Shown here piece by piece: positions 1 to 9,487 of a DNA stretch of 64,000 nt (its first letter is position 1; the number at the start of each line of letters is the position of its first letter). The notes under the pieces are model-generated. The model did no database searches and was not told the DNA's origin. It saw only the letters and a list, made by a program, of their open reading frames with translations. The stretch is from Typha latifolia (taxonomy: Eukaryota > Streptophyta > Magnoliopsida > Poales > Typhaceae), in the NCBI GenBank assembly GCA_019914945.1, contig CM034105.1, positions 9,424,001-9,488,000 of the forward strand, read 5' to 3'. The position numbers and the translations under genes were made by a program.

Positions 1-9
1 ATGACCACT

Positions 10-213
10 TTAACCTCCGGATAGAAGCCCGTCTGTGGCGAACAGCGGAACAATAGGCAGCAGACTAAGAGGATAGGAGGGTAACGCCGTAATTTCATCA
101 TGCAGAACGGTGGCGGCCTTTTGGGCATCCACGGCCAAAGAGAGAGAAGCATCAACCAAACGAATCTTTCTCCTTTTAACCCACTCATAGGGTAGAACCG
201 TCCTACGCGTCAC
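10..213 (-). CDS. Unrecognised coding exon at the left window edge
   Basis: An open frame of 67 residues starts at 213 and reads leftward to a stop at 10-12. It begins MTRRTVLPYEWVKRRK and contains a hydrophobic stretch (LSLLPIVPLFATDG). I do not recognise the family. Base composition is more GC-rich than the flanking TE DNA and the reading is not repetitive, which suggests real or recently decayed coding DNA. A GT just before the stop (reading GGAG/GTTAAAG on the minus strand) could be a splice donor, so this may be exon 1 of a gene running out of the window. A TATA-like run lies about 120 bases upstream. It could also be a chance frame or a transposon-derived ORF. Confidence 0.3.
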   Translation of the reverse strand: MTRRTVLPYEWVKRRKIRLVDASLSLAVDAQKAATVLHDEITALPSYPLSLLPIVPLFATDGLLSGG

Positions 214-331
214 GACCTCATTGGCTGCCGAATCTATTCAAAGATTTCGTAAGTTCAGTATCGTCGACCCTCTCCATAAATCGCGCTGGCCAAGAATATA
301 GGAAAATTCTTGCTACTTGTTAGTAGACGTG

Positions 332-339
332 TATATATA
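332..339 (-). promoter_or_regulatory. TATA-like box upstream of the edge exon
   Basis: TATATATA lies about 120 bases upstream of the ATG at 213 on the minus strand, a normal plant spacing for a TATA box plus 5' leader. The motif is palindromic and common in AT-rich DNA, so support is weak. Confidence 0.2.
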
Positions 340-1113
340 GTTGGGGTCATGGCTAAGACCGTGTGATGTTGAACTATCCTAGCTGGTAGTGGAGACAGTG
401 ATCATGGAGAGTTGCATCTGGGATGTGGTGAGAGCTTCTAGTTCACAAGATCTTTGGAGGTCCATGTCCAAGTTTTCGTGGCTGAGAAAGGTAGAAACAA
501 ACGGATGGGTAATGAGTTTGGTGTCGCTTATGGATCGAAAGCAGGGGGCTAAGAATTTAAAATCAATTACTTGGCCTTATTTACATGAAAACCAGGATGA
601 CCATGAGAAGCGGGAGCTAAATATCAAAACACTTCTAAAGTATTCTAAGCGCTATATATAAAGCTTTATCAATATTAACCAAGTTTTATGCCTGTTTATA
701 CCAATAAATAATAAAAAAAAGAAGTTTTTTCTTGTTTGATCACTGAAAATTATAGTTATCCTATGTGGTACTTTTATAATCTAAATCCGTTGTATTATTG
801 CCTCGTTGTCAATACTGTTGAAAGTATTTTTCTCAATATATACTACTAAGTTATTGTTCATCCAATGAATTCATGCTCTTTCGATTTTAACTATTACTAT
901 TAATTAATATAAACACAAATTTTGACAATATACAGGCCAATGGATATTAATATTTCTATCTTTATATGAGATTTTTTTCAGAATTAAAAAGCTAAAATAA
1001 TCAAATGTTATAATCAACCTTTTAAAAGTAGAGGATATTAGTGCTTTAGGTACTAAAAGAAAGGGATAAATATTTATTTTATTGTATAATTTTGTATTAG
1101 GTAATATAGTTAA
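340..1113. other. AT-rich DNA, no gene seen
   Basis: I see no domain, repeat structure or RNA gene here. A 90-residue open frame on the plus strand at 389-661 has no recognisable motif and no visible splice or promoter context. The stretch becomes strongly AT-rich after 660. Confidence 0.4.
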
Positions 1114-1628
1114 TGTAATACCCACTGTGCCCCTCACGTGGGAAGAATTCACGTGATTACTACGTGATCCGCCAGTTAATATTTCAATGCAATATATAAA
1201 AGAAAAGCCCACATATACTCAAATAATATAGACAAAAGAAATTCATAATACTAAGGCCACAGCAAGCTCAAAATACATATCCATACAAATATAAATTAAT
1301 GCTCATGTAAGAGTTACAAGCCATCTAGCTTAATTTATATGAATATAATAAAATAAGAAACAGAGATCTATAAACCAGTCTTCGTCAGATGCTTCACGAG
1401 CTTGAGTCATCTACTAATTTGAAAATAATTGCACTAAATGATGATGAGCATAAAGCCTAGCAAATATCTACTACTATAGTCTAAAAATGGTACAATGAAT
1501 GCTGCAACATTGAGTAAATATAATATGCGCACCATGATCAAATCAATGCATCAATACCTAATACTCATCATGTTCATCTAATGCGTACATACATTAGCAA
1601 ATCGGTAACCTACTATGTATCAATCTGG
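1114..1628. repeat. LTR-like DNA left of the MULE
   Basis: The stretch begins TGTAATACCC, the kind of terminus seen on long gypsy LTRs and similar to the TGTAACGCCC start of LTR-E at 29706. Its order of features (short GC-rich start, then AT-rich DNA with scattered AATAC/CATAC words) resembles the left arm of LTR-E. The DNA right of the MULE (14670 onward) looks like its continuation and ends in a purine-rich tract like that of LTR-E. I could not find the other terminus or a 5-bp duplication, so this is inference. Confidence 0.3.
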
Positions 1629-1637
1629 ACTATTAAG

Positions 1638-1750
1638 GAGTTTTTGGCCAAACTAGCACTGTTTAAAAATTAATTTATCAAAATGGACTACCACCCAAAC
1701 TTATTATAAAAAAGGGTCAGATTAGTTGTAGCCTTACTAAAAACGCTTAC
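1638..1750 (+). repeat. MULE left terminal inverted repeat
   Basis: The reverse complement of 14545-14660 aligns along this whole stretch with scattered mismatches, for example the shared core AAAAATTAATTTA and the shared word AGTCCATTTTG/CAAAATGGACT. By eye identity is about 80 percent. The repeat runs directly out of the 9-bp duplication. Confidence 0.85.
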
Positions 1751-2117
1751 AAGTTTAGCGTTTTAATGTTCGAGATAAAACGCTGAATTGTTCAGCATTT
1801 CTATTGCGGGTGGAAACACTGAACAGTTAAGTATTTATCTACATTAACCAGATTAACGAGTTGCCTAAATATTAGAGTTAAGCATTATAGATTGATTAAC
1901 TGTAGTACTTAAAATGCTAAACATTTTGGCATTTTACCTTTGGAAATGAAACACTGAGCAGATAAGCGTTTTCCACCTAAAACACTAAATCTATCAGCAT
2001 TTTACGTGTTACATAAAACGACAAAAAGTTTAGCCTTTTATATCTGACACAAATAACTGTTCTGAAATATTTGATACACCACTAATTCTCATAAAACGCT
2101 GAAAAGTTCAGCGTTTT
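1741..2117. repeat. Eight degenerate palindromes in the MULE left subterminal region
   Basis: Imperfect inverted repeats of the form AAAACGCTGAA, two to four bases, TTCAGCGTTTT recur at about 1741-1764, 1777-1800, 1813-1836, 1911-1935, 1948-1972, 1979-2003, 2015-2040 and 2093-2117. The last is nearly perfect. Only a single half-site (AAGCGTTTTT near 14549) is visible at the other end. Subterminal repeats are where transposases of several superfamilies bind, so transposase-binding sites are a reasonable guess. They could also act as hairpins in read-through RNA. Confidence 0.7.
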
Positions 2118-2151
2118 ATATCTGGCACAAAGAACTGTTTGAAATATCCTG

Positions 2152-3331
2152 TGAAAAACCCCTAGACACAAGTATATATCTAAATACTAGGCAATGATAT
2201 CACTCGTTCACTTAAGTAAAAGTCCGTAGAAATATTAAGAACGAAAGCAGAGATGAACGCCAAGATTTTAACGTGGAAAAACCCAAACGGGAAAAAACCA
2301 CGGATCCAAACTTGGATCAAAACCAATCACTAGAATAGTAGCAGTTACAAGACTGACTCAAAAAACAACCCGTCGATCCAAACGACTTTGTTCCTCACAG
2401 TCTTGCTCGCTAGAACCCACGATTTACCGCTTCTCGTGATTGAAGTCTAATCTCAGTAACCCTTGAGATTGATCTTTCGTCTAGATAGCCCTTAAGACGA
2501 AAGATTAACTTTTGTAGATGAGTGGAACCTTGTTAGTTGAAGAACCGATGTAGCCTCAAGAAGTCTCCTTCAATAATGCTTCTTCAACCACCCTAGAGAT
2601 AGGGTTTCACAATCCTTATATATGATCTCCAAGATAGAGCCAAATCCAAGTCTTATCCGTACTCACAAATCCAAGTCTTATCCGTACTCACGAAAGTCCA
2701 ATTTTATCAACCTTCGTTGGTGCGTTCGAACGCGGCCCGGGTGCGTTTGAACGGCATGACTTGAACTCAGGTGCGTTCGAACGGGCCCGAGTGCGTTCGA
2801 ACGCGACAACTTGAATTCTTCAGGTTGCATTCGAACGCGTTTGTGAACGCAGCTCTTGGTCTGTGTGAACGCAGTACCCGCGTTCGAACGCGTTTGTGAA
2901 CGCGGCTCTCGGTCTGTGTGAACGCAGTACCCGCGTTCGAACGCGTTTGTGAACGCGGCTCTCTGTCTGTGTGAACGCAGTTCTCGGTCTGTGTGAACGC
3001 AGTACCCGCATTCGAACGCGTTTGTGAACGCGACTCTCTGTCTGTGTGAACGCAGTACCCGCGTTCGAACGCGTTTGTGAACACGGCTCTCTGTCTGTGT
3101 GAACGTAGTACCCGCGTTCGAACGCGTTTGTGAACGCGGCTCTTTGTCTGTGTGAACACAGATTCCGCGTTCGAACGCGTTTGTGAACGCGGTGTGAACT
3201 CGACGGCTTTTCTCCAATAATCTTGCAATTCTTCAAACCAGAGATATTCTAGACTTGTGTAAAGCTCATATACATGAAAAACTACACTTAGAATATTTTG
3301 TACACAATTGCCAACAAATAAAAACCTAACA
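2152..3331 (-). repeat. Copia-1 3' LTR (complete, 1180 bp)
   Basis: On the minus strand it runs from TGTTAGG at 3331 to the terminus at 2152 and is preceded by a purine tract (AAAGGGGGAGAT) that serves as polypurine primer. It is longer than the 1028-bp LTRs of Copia-2, partly because its internal 53-bp tandem array has seven rather than five units. The array lies in U3, upstream of the probable promoter. Confidence 0.9.
2827..3193. repeat. 53-bp tandem array with GCGTTCGAACGC palindromes (Copia-1 U3)
   Basis: The word TCGAACGCGT recurs at 2831, 2884, 2937, 3012, 3065, 3118 and 3171, a 53-bp period with one 75-bp step where a 22-bp segment (CTGTGTGAACGCAG region) is duplicated. Each unit holds the palindrome GCGTTCGAACGC plus two further GAACGC half-sites. 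Open frames across it are repetitive in all frames and are artefacts. Confidence 0.9.
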
Positions 3332-3696
3332 ATCTCCCCCTTTGGCAATTTGTGACAAAACACCTAGGTTACAAGTTATTACAAAGACTTCAAATGAGCA
3401 ATCAATAAGACTAGAATATTTTGCACATCAATCCCTGCAAATAAACATATACCAATCTAAGATCAAGTGAAAATAACTTGAAATGAATAAACAATCCAAC
3501 CACAAGTTATCAATGGAGCATAAGTTCAAAAGTACTTAAACAGACAAAGTTCACAATTTCTCCAAGCAAAGTTATAAGCAAGATTAGAAAGACAGAAAGA
3601 CTCTAATAAACTCCCCCTATTGCCATGCTCCCCCCTAAACACCTACACACCTAGACACCTAGACACTCTCCCCCTTTTTGCCACAAATGCCAAAGA
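3332..3696 (-). other. Copia-1 3' untranslated stretch with several polypurine tracts
   Basis: Between the accessory ORF stop and the 3' LTR, the minus strand carries repeated G-rich purine tracts (near 3334-3345, 3611-3617, 3630-3637 and 3669-3677). The one directly abutting the LTR is the likely second-strand primer. No coding content is seen. Confidence 0.6.
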
Positions 3697-4746
3697 CTAG
3701 GAACTCGGAGGAAACTGACGCTGAAGAATCATCAACACAGAGTCAAGTACGGTCCCCCGACGAGCTTGCTCGGCTCGTAAATCGATCCACCGCCGAATGG
3801 AGATCCCGCACTTGAGTACTAAGCCGATCGAAACGATTAGAGTACCGTGGTAACTCCCCCTCCAGTGAGATGTGTCACCGTCAGAGCTATCATCAGAACT
3901 GTCAGGGTGCGATGAGCGACCAGCGACGGAAGAGGACGGCTTGAGAGGAGACGACTGGTCGTGAGCTTGACTCCGCCTAAGAGTAATCCGATCCAACGGT
4001 TTATGCGAAGTAATGGAAGGTTCCGAAGCATCCACATGCACCCCACTCTGAATGCACAAATTCGTAATAAAAATGCCAAACGGTAACCCTTCACGAGGTG
4101 CTTCTTTCTGTGCAACTGCGAGAATCGAATCATAGATCACCGCAGCCAAATCAACAGAGACTCCACAAAACATTGCATGAAGAAGGAATGCACGATCCAG
4201 ACTGATACTGGAATGTCGAGTCTTGTGAGTAACGTTGGACAAACAAAACAGGTGAAGCATGCAAGCCACTAGTGTTAGTTTCGCATGTGGCATCATGTTT
4301 CCCTTCCAACGTTCCACTTTGATCAGTACTGTGCCAGCATATTCATCGACATCAGGAAGTGGAGCAGACGTGGGATACTGGAACTCACCATCAGGAAGAC
4401 GAAGTTCAGCGCGAATAACATCAGAGTCCAAGTATACGGACACCCCACGAACAGCAGAACGAATACGGCGTTATAAAGCTGTGGCATTACAAAAGAATTC
4501 GCGAACAACTTCCACATAAGCAGTCCCGCTCATCCGACACACCGATAACCATCCTCGCTCAGTAAATATCTGTTCGATCCCCAAAGATGAAAAATCGGAA
4601 ATGACCACGGGTCGTTCACAAATAATAGGACGGGTGCCAAAATTATGTTTGTATCGTCCTGCAGCCGTTGAAGTAGAAAACTTTGGGGCCAAAGATGGTG
4701 ATGAAGGCAGCCTAGGTTTCTTGGAAACTGCAGCTTTCCTAGGCAT
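3697..4746 (-). pseudogene. Accessory ORF downstream of pol (Copia-1), one nonsense codon
   Basis: Starting at MPRKAAVSKKP (ATG at 4746) and ending at a TAG at 3697-3699, the frame spans 350 codons with a single in-frame stop near 4471, where the Copia-2 copy has a sense codon. The N-terminus is basic and Ser/Pro-rich. The middle contains ERGWLSVCRMSGTAYVE and ELRLPDGE, and resembles the Pfam 'putative plant transposon protein' family from memory. The C-terminal third is Ser/Asp-rich. It occupies the position of the env-like ORF of SIRE elements, but I see no signal peptide and no clear membrane segment. The function is unknown. It has its own upstream control region (see 4747-5309). Confidence 0.7.
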
Positions 4747-5309
4747 TCTTGAGAAAGAAACAAGATGCAAGATTCAATACATGCCCAAAGCAACAAAAAA
4801 AAAACAAGAAATCAAAAAGAAATCAAGAAACCATGAAGGCCCTAAATGAAATCCATCATCCACTTGAAAACGCTAAGATATCACGTTCAATCACACAAGA
4901 AACATCAAGATAGTAACTTTAACGTGATCAAAACTTGAAAACGCACGAAATCAATCAAGATCAAAAGACTTAATTGAATAAAAAAAATAGGAAAATTGAT
5001 GAATGATCATACCTCGCAAAAGTGAAGAAAAACTCAGAAATTCGGCCGAAAGATGCAAGATCCAGAGGAGAACTATCCTCTAAAAGGGTTTGTAGTGAGA
5101 AATTTGATGAAAAATACCAAGATCTTGAAGATTTGAGAGGGAGGAAATGATGGGTTTCTAGGGTTTGGAAGATGGAAGATGAAAACCCTTGGGTTCGGAC
5201 GCAATATTTAAAGAATCCTCGAGTGCGTTCGAACACACCAGTCTGCGCGTTCGAACGCGCCAGTCACCGCATTCGAACTCAAAAATCTGCGTTCGAACGC
5301 CCTTTTTTT
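4747..5309 (-). promoter_or_regulatory. Candidate internal promoter and spliced leader for the Copia-1 accessory ORF
   Basis: Read on the minus strand: four GCGTTCGAAC-type palindromes (5289-5300, around 5271, 5247-5258, 5225-5236), then TTTAAATATT at 5203-5212, then a telo-box-like AAACCCTAGAAACCC at 5152-5166 in a pyrimidine-rich leader. A splice-donor-like GCGAG/GTATGATC follows at 5012, and an AG directly precedes the ATG at 4746. Together this looks like an ordinary plant promoter, 5' UTR and leader intron. The Copia-2 copy keeps the same order. No transcript evidence is available here. Confidence 0.5.
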
Positions 5310-6310
5310 TTAAAGTAAAAAGTCTAAAAAAAATCAAAAAATCTTTTTGGAGATGCATTTCTAGAAATTCAAAATAGATTCAAGACATAGAATATGACAA
5401 TCGAATGAAATAAGTCATACACAGATCAACCAAATCATCAAAAGCATATTATAATCAATTCTAATGCATCACTCAAAATTAGATTAATCTTGACTAATCA
5501 TAACAATATGCATATGCAAGGTGAGTATAGATAACATGAAACATTCTTCTTAAATAAACTTTCCTATTTAAACAATGATACTACACAGTAGTCAAACCGA
5601 CTTAGTATTGAAATTTGCACTTTTCGACTTATTCTCCATAACCGAACAGGAATTTTTTCTGTATATTTTTTTTATAAATAAATTATATAGGTGCAATGAT
5701 GACTTTCACACATGAGTAGGTAGCCCTTTTCTTGTAGTACAAATCAAACAATGTGCTAGAATATATACACAAATAGCAAAATTTTTATTTAATTTGCAAG
5801 TAATGTACTGAGTCAAACTGGACTCTAAACAAGATGGCTTTCACACTAACTCATTGTAGCCCTTTTCATTGATCTTTTATGAACACATTTGTGATGACTA
5901 AGCATGAGGTCAAACTGTGCAAATCAAGGTCAATAGTGAGCTATTTAAAAAGAATTTCATGATGTCATGCTCACTCAAGAATATACACACGTTATGAGTG
6001 CATTAATTTCAGTATAATTATCATAGAAGTCGAGAGAGTGAATAACTCAGAAATGATACAATATACTACAAGATGACAAAATTGACTATAATAGCTCATA
6101 ATCAAGAGAAAAATCATATTTATATGTCAATAGTATATTATTGAATCTAGGAGTGCATCAAAATTTTTTTTTTATGACAAACACTCTCGACAAATCTAAA
6201 ACTAAAAACAAAATAAAATTTCAGAGTAAAGAAAACCTAAAACAAAATGAAAAGAAAATAGTAAAATATGAAACATGCAAACCAAAACACGCAAACCAAA
6301 ACAAAAAAAA
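5310..6310. other. Copia-1 spacer between pol and the accessory unit
   Basis: About 1 kb of AT-rich non-coding DNA matches the Copia-2 spacer at 35035-36100 (for example the shared GTAGCCCTTTTC words). I see no ORF, hairpin or RNA gene that stands out. Confidence 0.5.
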
Positions 6311-7312
6311 TCAATCCAAAGCACAAATGCCTAAAGAAGTACGAAGATACTCAAATCTCTGTAAATCCAAAGGTTCTGTAAATAGATCACCCAACTGTTT
6401 CTCTGTCTCAACATGTTCTAGTGCTATTATTTTGTCTTCAACTAACTCGCGTATAAAATGATGTCGGATATCAATATGTTTAGTACGCGAGTGTTGAACA
6501 GGATTCTTCGATATATTAATAGCACTCATGTTGTCACAATAAAGCATCATATATCTTGTTCAATGCCGTAATCTTTGACCATCTGTTTCATCCATAGTAA
6601 CTGAGAACAACAACTACCTACTGCAATGTACTCGGCCTCAGCAGTAGATAAAGATATCGAGTTTTGTTTCTTACTGTGCCAAGCAACCAGATTGTTTCTA
6701 ATATAAAAACATCCACCAGAGGTACTCTTTCTATCATCATATGAACGCCCAATCGAATCCGTGTATCCGGATATGATAGCTCCCGAGTCATAAGTAAACC
6801 GGATACCTAAGTCAACTATGCCACCGACATATTTTATGATACGTTTCACTGCATACAAATGTGACTCCTTAGGTTCAAGACTGAAACCTAGCACACACAC
6901 CAACGCTAAATGTAATGTCAGGACTACTAGCAGTTAAGTACAAAAGACTACCAATCATGCTCCTATACAATATCTGATCAACACTTTGTCCTGAAATATC
7001 CTTACCTAGTTTGGTAGTTGTACTCATAGGAGTTCTAGCATGTTTTGCATTTTCTAAACCAAATTTAGTCACTAGATCCTTAGCATACTTGGTTTGAGCG
7101 ATAAATATCCCTCTTTCCAATTGAGTAATTTGAAGTCCCAAAAAGAACTTCAACTCACCCATCATGCTCATCTCAAAATGACAATGCATGAGATCAGCAA
7201 ACTCCTTAGCTAACTCGTTGCCCCGAAGACAATATCATCCACATATATTTGTGCCACAACTAAACTTCTGTTCAACCGTCTAATGAACAATGTCTTGTCC
7301 ACTCCCCCTCGA
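6311..7312 (-). pseudogene. Copia-1 pol: reverse transcriptase palm and RNase H
   Basis: The polymerase active-site motif YVDDIVFGAT is visible near 7205-7240, and further on LKFFLGLQITQ, the conserved linker words SMIGSLLYLTASSPDI, and the RNase H motifs STAEAEYIA and LYCDNMSAI. The N-terminal half of reverse transcriptase is deleted: the frame jumps from the integrase tail straight into RGGVDKTLFIRR at about 7312. Further shifts near 7200 and 6890 break the frame, and the RNase H aspartate motif GYTDSDWAG of Copia-2 is damaged here. Non-functional. Confidence 0.85.
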
Positions 7313-8892
7313 GTAGAAGTGTTAAGATTAAATACTCTGTAGGCTCTGCTATTATTCGAATATTCTAAGAAGATTTCTTCGTTACTTCTAGTGTCAAATT
7401 TAGTCAAATATTCTCGATCACGCAAGATATAGCATTTACTACCAAAAGCTCGAAAATATTTAACACTAGGTTTAGTACCTTTCCAGATTTCATATGCAGT
7501 CAATTTTGTACCTGGTCTTAGATAAACATGATTTATCACATGTATCGCTGTATTGACCACCTCTGCCCAAAACCTTTGAGGAACCTTTTTAGCGTGAAGC
7601 ATAACCCTAGCCATTTCCTGCACAACTCGGTTCTTTCTTTCCACAATCCCGTTCTGTTGTGGAGTTATAGGAGTTGAAAATTCATGTTGAATACCAAGAG
7701 AATCGCAAAATATATAAAAATTTTCATTTTCAAATTCTCTACCATGATCAGAACGAATCCTAACTAGGGTAGTAGATTTTTCATTCTGTAATTTTAAGCA
7801 TAGTGATTTAAAAACTTTAAAGGTTTCAGACTTCTCACGTAGAAAGGCAACCCGGGTATATCTGGAGTAATCATCGACCATTAAGAAAATATAGCATTAC
7901 CTCCAAGACTTTCCGTTTTTGTTGGACCCATCAAGTCCATGTGAACTAATTGGAGCACACGGTCGGTGGTAGCTGCATTTACCTTCTTGTGTGAAATCCT
8001 AGTTTGTTTTCCAATTTGACACGAACCGCAAACCCTTTTTAACATTTTCTTTTATCTTAGGTATTCCTCTTACCACTTCTTGTTTGGACAGAGTAAATAA
8101 TTTCTTGTGATTCACATGTCCAAGACGTTGATGCCAAAGATCTGCAATGTCGAAAGAGGCACTGTTACATTTCAGTTTATGTGACGTTCCAACAACATAG
8201 CAATTATCAGATGTTCTAGATCCATAACATATAACATTACCACCATGATCTAGAATAGTACAATCATTTTTAGAGAATTTTACCTCATAATCTTCATCAC
8301 AAAATTGACTGATGCTTAGAAGATTTGCTTTCAAGTCCTTAACATAAAGAACATTTTCAAGAATAGAAACAGCTGGAATACTTACCTTTCCTTTACTTAT
8401 TACCTTGGATGAATTACCATCTCCGTATGTCACAACTCCCCCTTCATGTTTTTCGAGATTAGAAAATAAGGATTTGTCACCTGACTTATGTCTTGAACAG
8501 CCACTGTCTAAATATCACAAGTCAGAATTTAAAGCTTTCAAGGCAGTATGTACAACATAACATTTCAAATCACTTTTCTTGACCCATATGGCCTTTGTTT
8601 TCATCCCATAAATAAAAGCACTTCTAGTTTTTTGCAAAAGTTTACAATGAGGTCGAATATGCCCTAGAATGCCGCAATGATAGCATGTCGGAACAAACCT
8701 TTTTCTACTCACCTTTTGTCGAGGAGTGTGACTAGAGTTTACCTTTGGTACCGTCGAAGTTTCACTAGTTTGTAGATTCAACTTCAGTTTAGAAGCATTC
8801 ATCCAGGATTGCTTTGTAAATGCGATTGATGGCTTAAGGTATTCTTCCTTTTGTATACCTGCGAAACAAAGACCAGTTTTGTTATTATTTGA
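7313..8892 (-). pseudogene. Copia-1 gag end, protease and integrase
   Basis: In order on the minus strand: the second Gag zinc knuckle CYHCGILGHIRPHC (CX2CX4HX4C, intact here), protease motif DSGCSRHMSG, the GAG-pre-integrase words LWHQRLGHVNHKK, and the integrase core with RSDHGREF (second catalytic Asp present) and NGIVERKNR (catalytic Glu). The frame is interrupted at the start of protease (a stop after NSDL), near 8000 and near 7880. Gag sequence upstream of the second zinc knuckle is mostly lost, the junction being TTTGAATTA/CGTTCGAACG at 8892. Family: SIRE/Maximus, judged from the paired knuckles and these motif variants. Confidence 0.85.
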
Positions 8893-9060
8893 ATTACGTT
8901 CGAACGCGTTTGTGAACGCGGTGTGAACTCGACTGCTTTTCTCCAATAATCTTGCAATTCTTCAAACCAGAGATATTATAGACTTGTGTAAAGCTCATAT
9001 ACATGAAAAAATACACTTAGAATATTTTGTACACAATTGCCAAGAAATAAAAACCTAACA
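8893..9060 (-). repeat. Copia-1 5' LTR remnant (168 bp)
   Basis: It contains one GCGTTCGAACGC-type unit and then sequence co-linear with 3171-3331, ending CCTAACA at 9060. Only the outer U3 end survives. The rest of the LTR and the primer site were deleted together with most of gag. Confidence 0.85.
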
Positions 9061-9487
9061 ATCTGATACACCACACATAATCACAAATTATCAATTCTAA
9101 TAAATAGCATAGTCAAGCATTACAAATACACAATTACAAAGGAAAATTTATAAATAAACAATCATTAGAAAACTTCCAAACTCATAATCACTAAACAATC
9201 ATTAGTCAACTCTAAAGGAAAATATATTCAAACACATTTACAATAGTAAGACATTTTGGTGATAGCATAACATCTACATATATTTAAGGATCCACAAAAC
9301 ACATGTAAAACCAGTAAATTCATATCAAACCATATTGAAAGTAAAACCACTAAATAACATATATTTACATTAAAATATTTCAAGTTCCTAAAACAAGTAT
9401 CTATTATCCTAGTACATAAAATTGTAGATGACATGATTTCTTTCTTTTTTTCTTGAGCAACCCTGGGTCACGAAATGTAGATGGGTC
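9061..9487. other. MULE 3' flank of the PMD gene
   Basis: AT-rich sequence resuming directly after Copia-1. The first bases (ATCTGATACACCACA) resemble a short sequence at 2065-2085 left of the insertion. No coding signal; it is probably the 3' UTR and subterminal DNA of the MULE. Confidence 0.45.

Larger units (their letters stand above)
2152..9060 (-). mobile_element. Copia-1: deleted SIRE-type Ty1/copia element inside the MULE
   Basis: The element reads on the minus strand. A complete 3' LTR (2152-3331) is followed leftward-to-rightward by an accessory ORF, pol fragments, the end of gag, and only 168 bp of the 5' LTR (8893-9060). Its termini TGAAAAACCCC and CCTAACA match those of Copia-2. 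Flanks ATCCTG and ATCTG are a decayed 5-bp duplication. Compared with Copia-2, two blocks are missing: most of gag plus the primer site and most of the 5' LTR (junction near 8892), and about 0.8 kb covering the integrase tail and the N-terminal half of reverse transcriptase (junction near 7312). It cannot transpose by itself. Confidence 0.9.

Noticed and set aside
389..661. 90-residue plus-strand open frame as a gene
   Set aside because: No domain, no splice or promoter context, and unremarkable composition.
2827..3193. CRISPR-like regular repeats
   Set aside because: Plant nuclear context, no unique spacers, and the whole 53-bp unit repeats. It is a tandem array in an LTR.
2678..3363. Overlapping minus-strand open frames with repeats such as AFTNAFER and VHTDRE
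   Set aside because: They are translations of the 53-bp LTR array in all three frames. The period (53) is not a multiple of three and the same array is non-coding in every LTR copy.
3697..4746. Calling the copia accessory ORF an envelope gene
   Set aside because: Position is like the env-like ORF of SIRE elements, but no signal peptide, membrane segment or fusion motif is visible.
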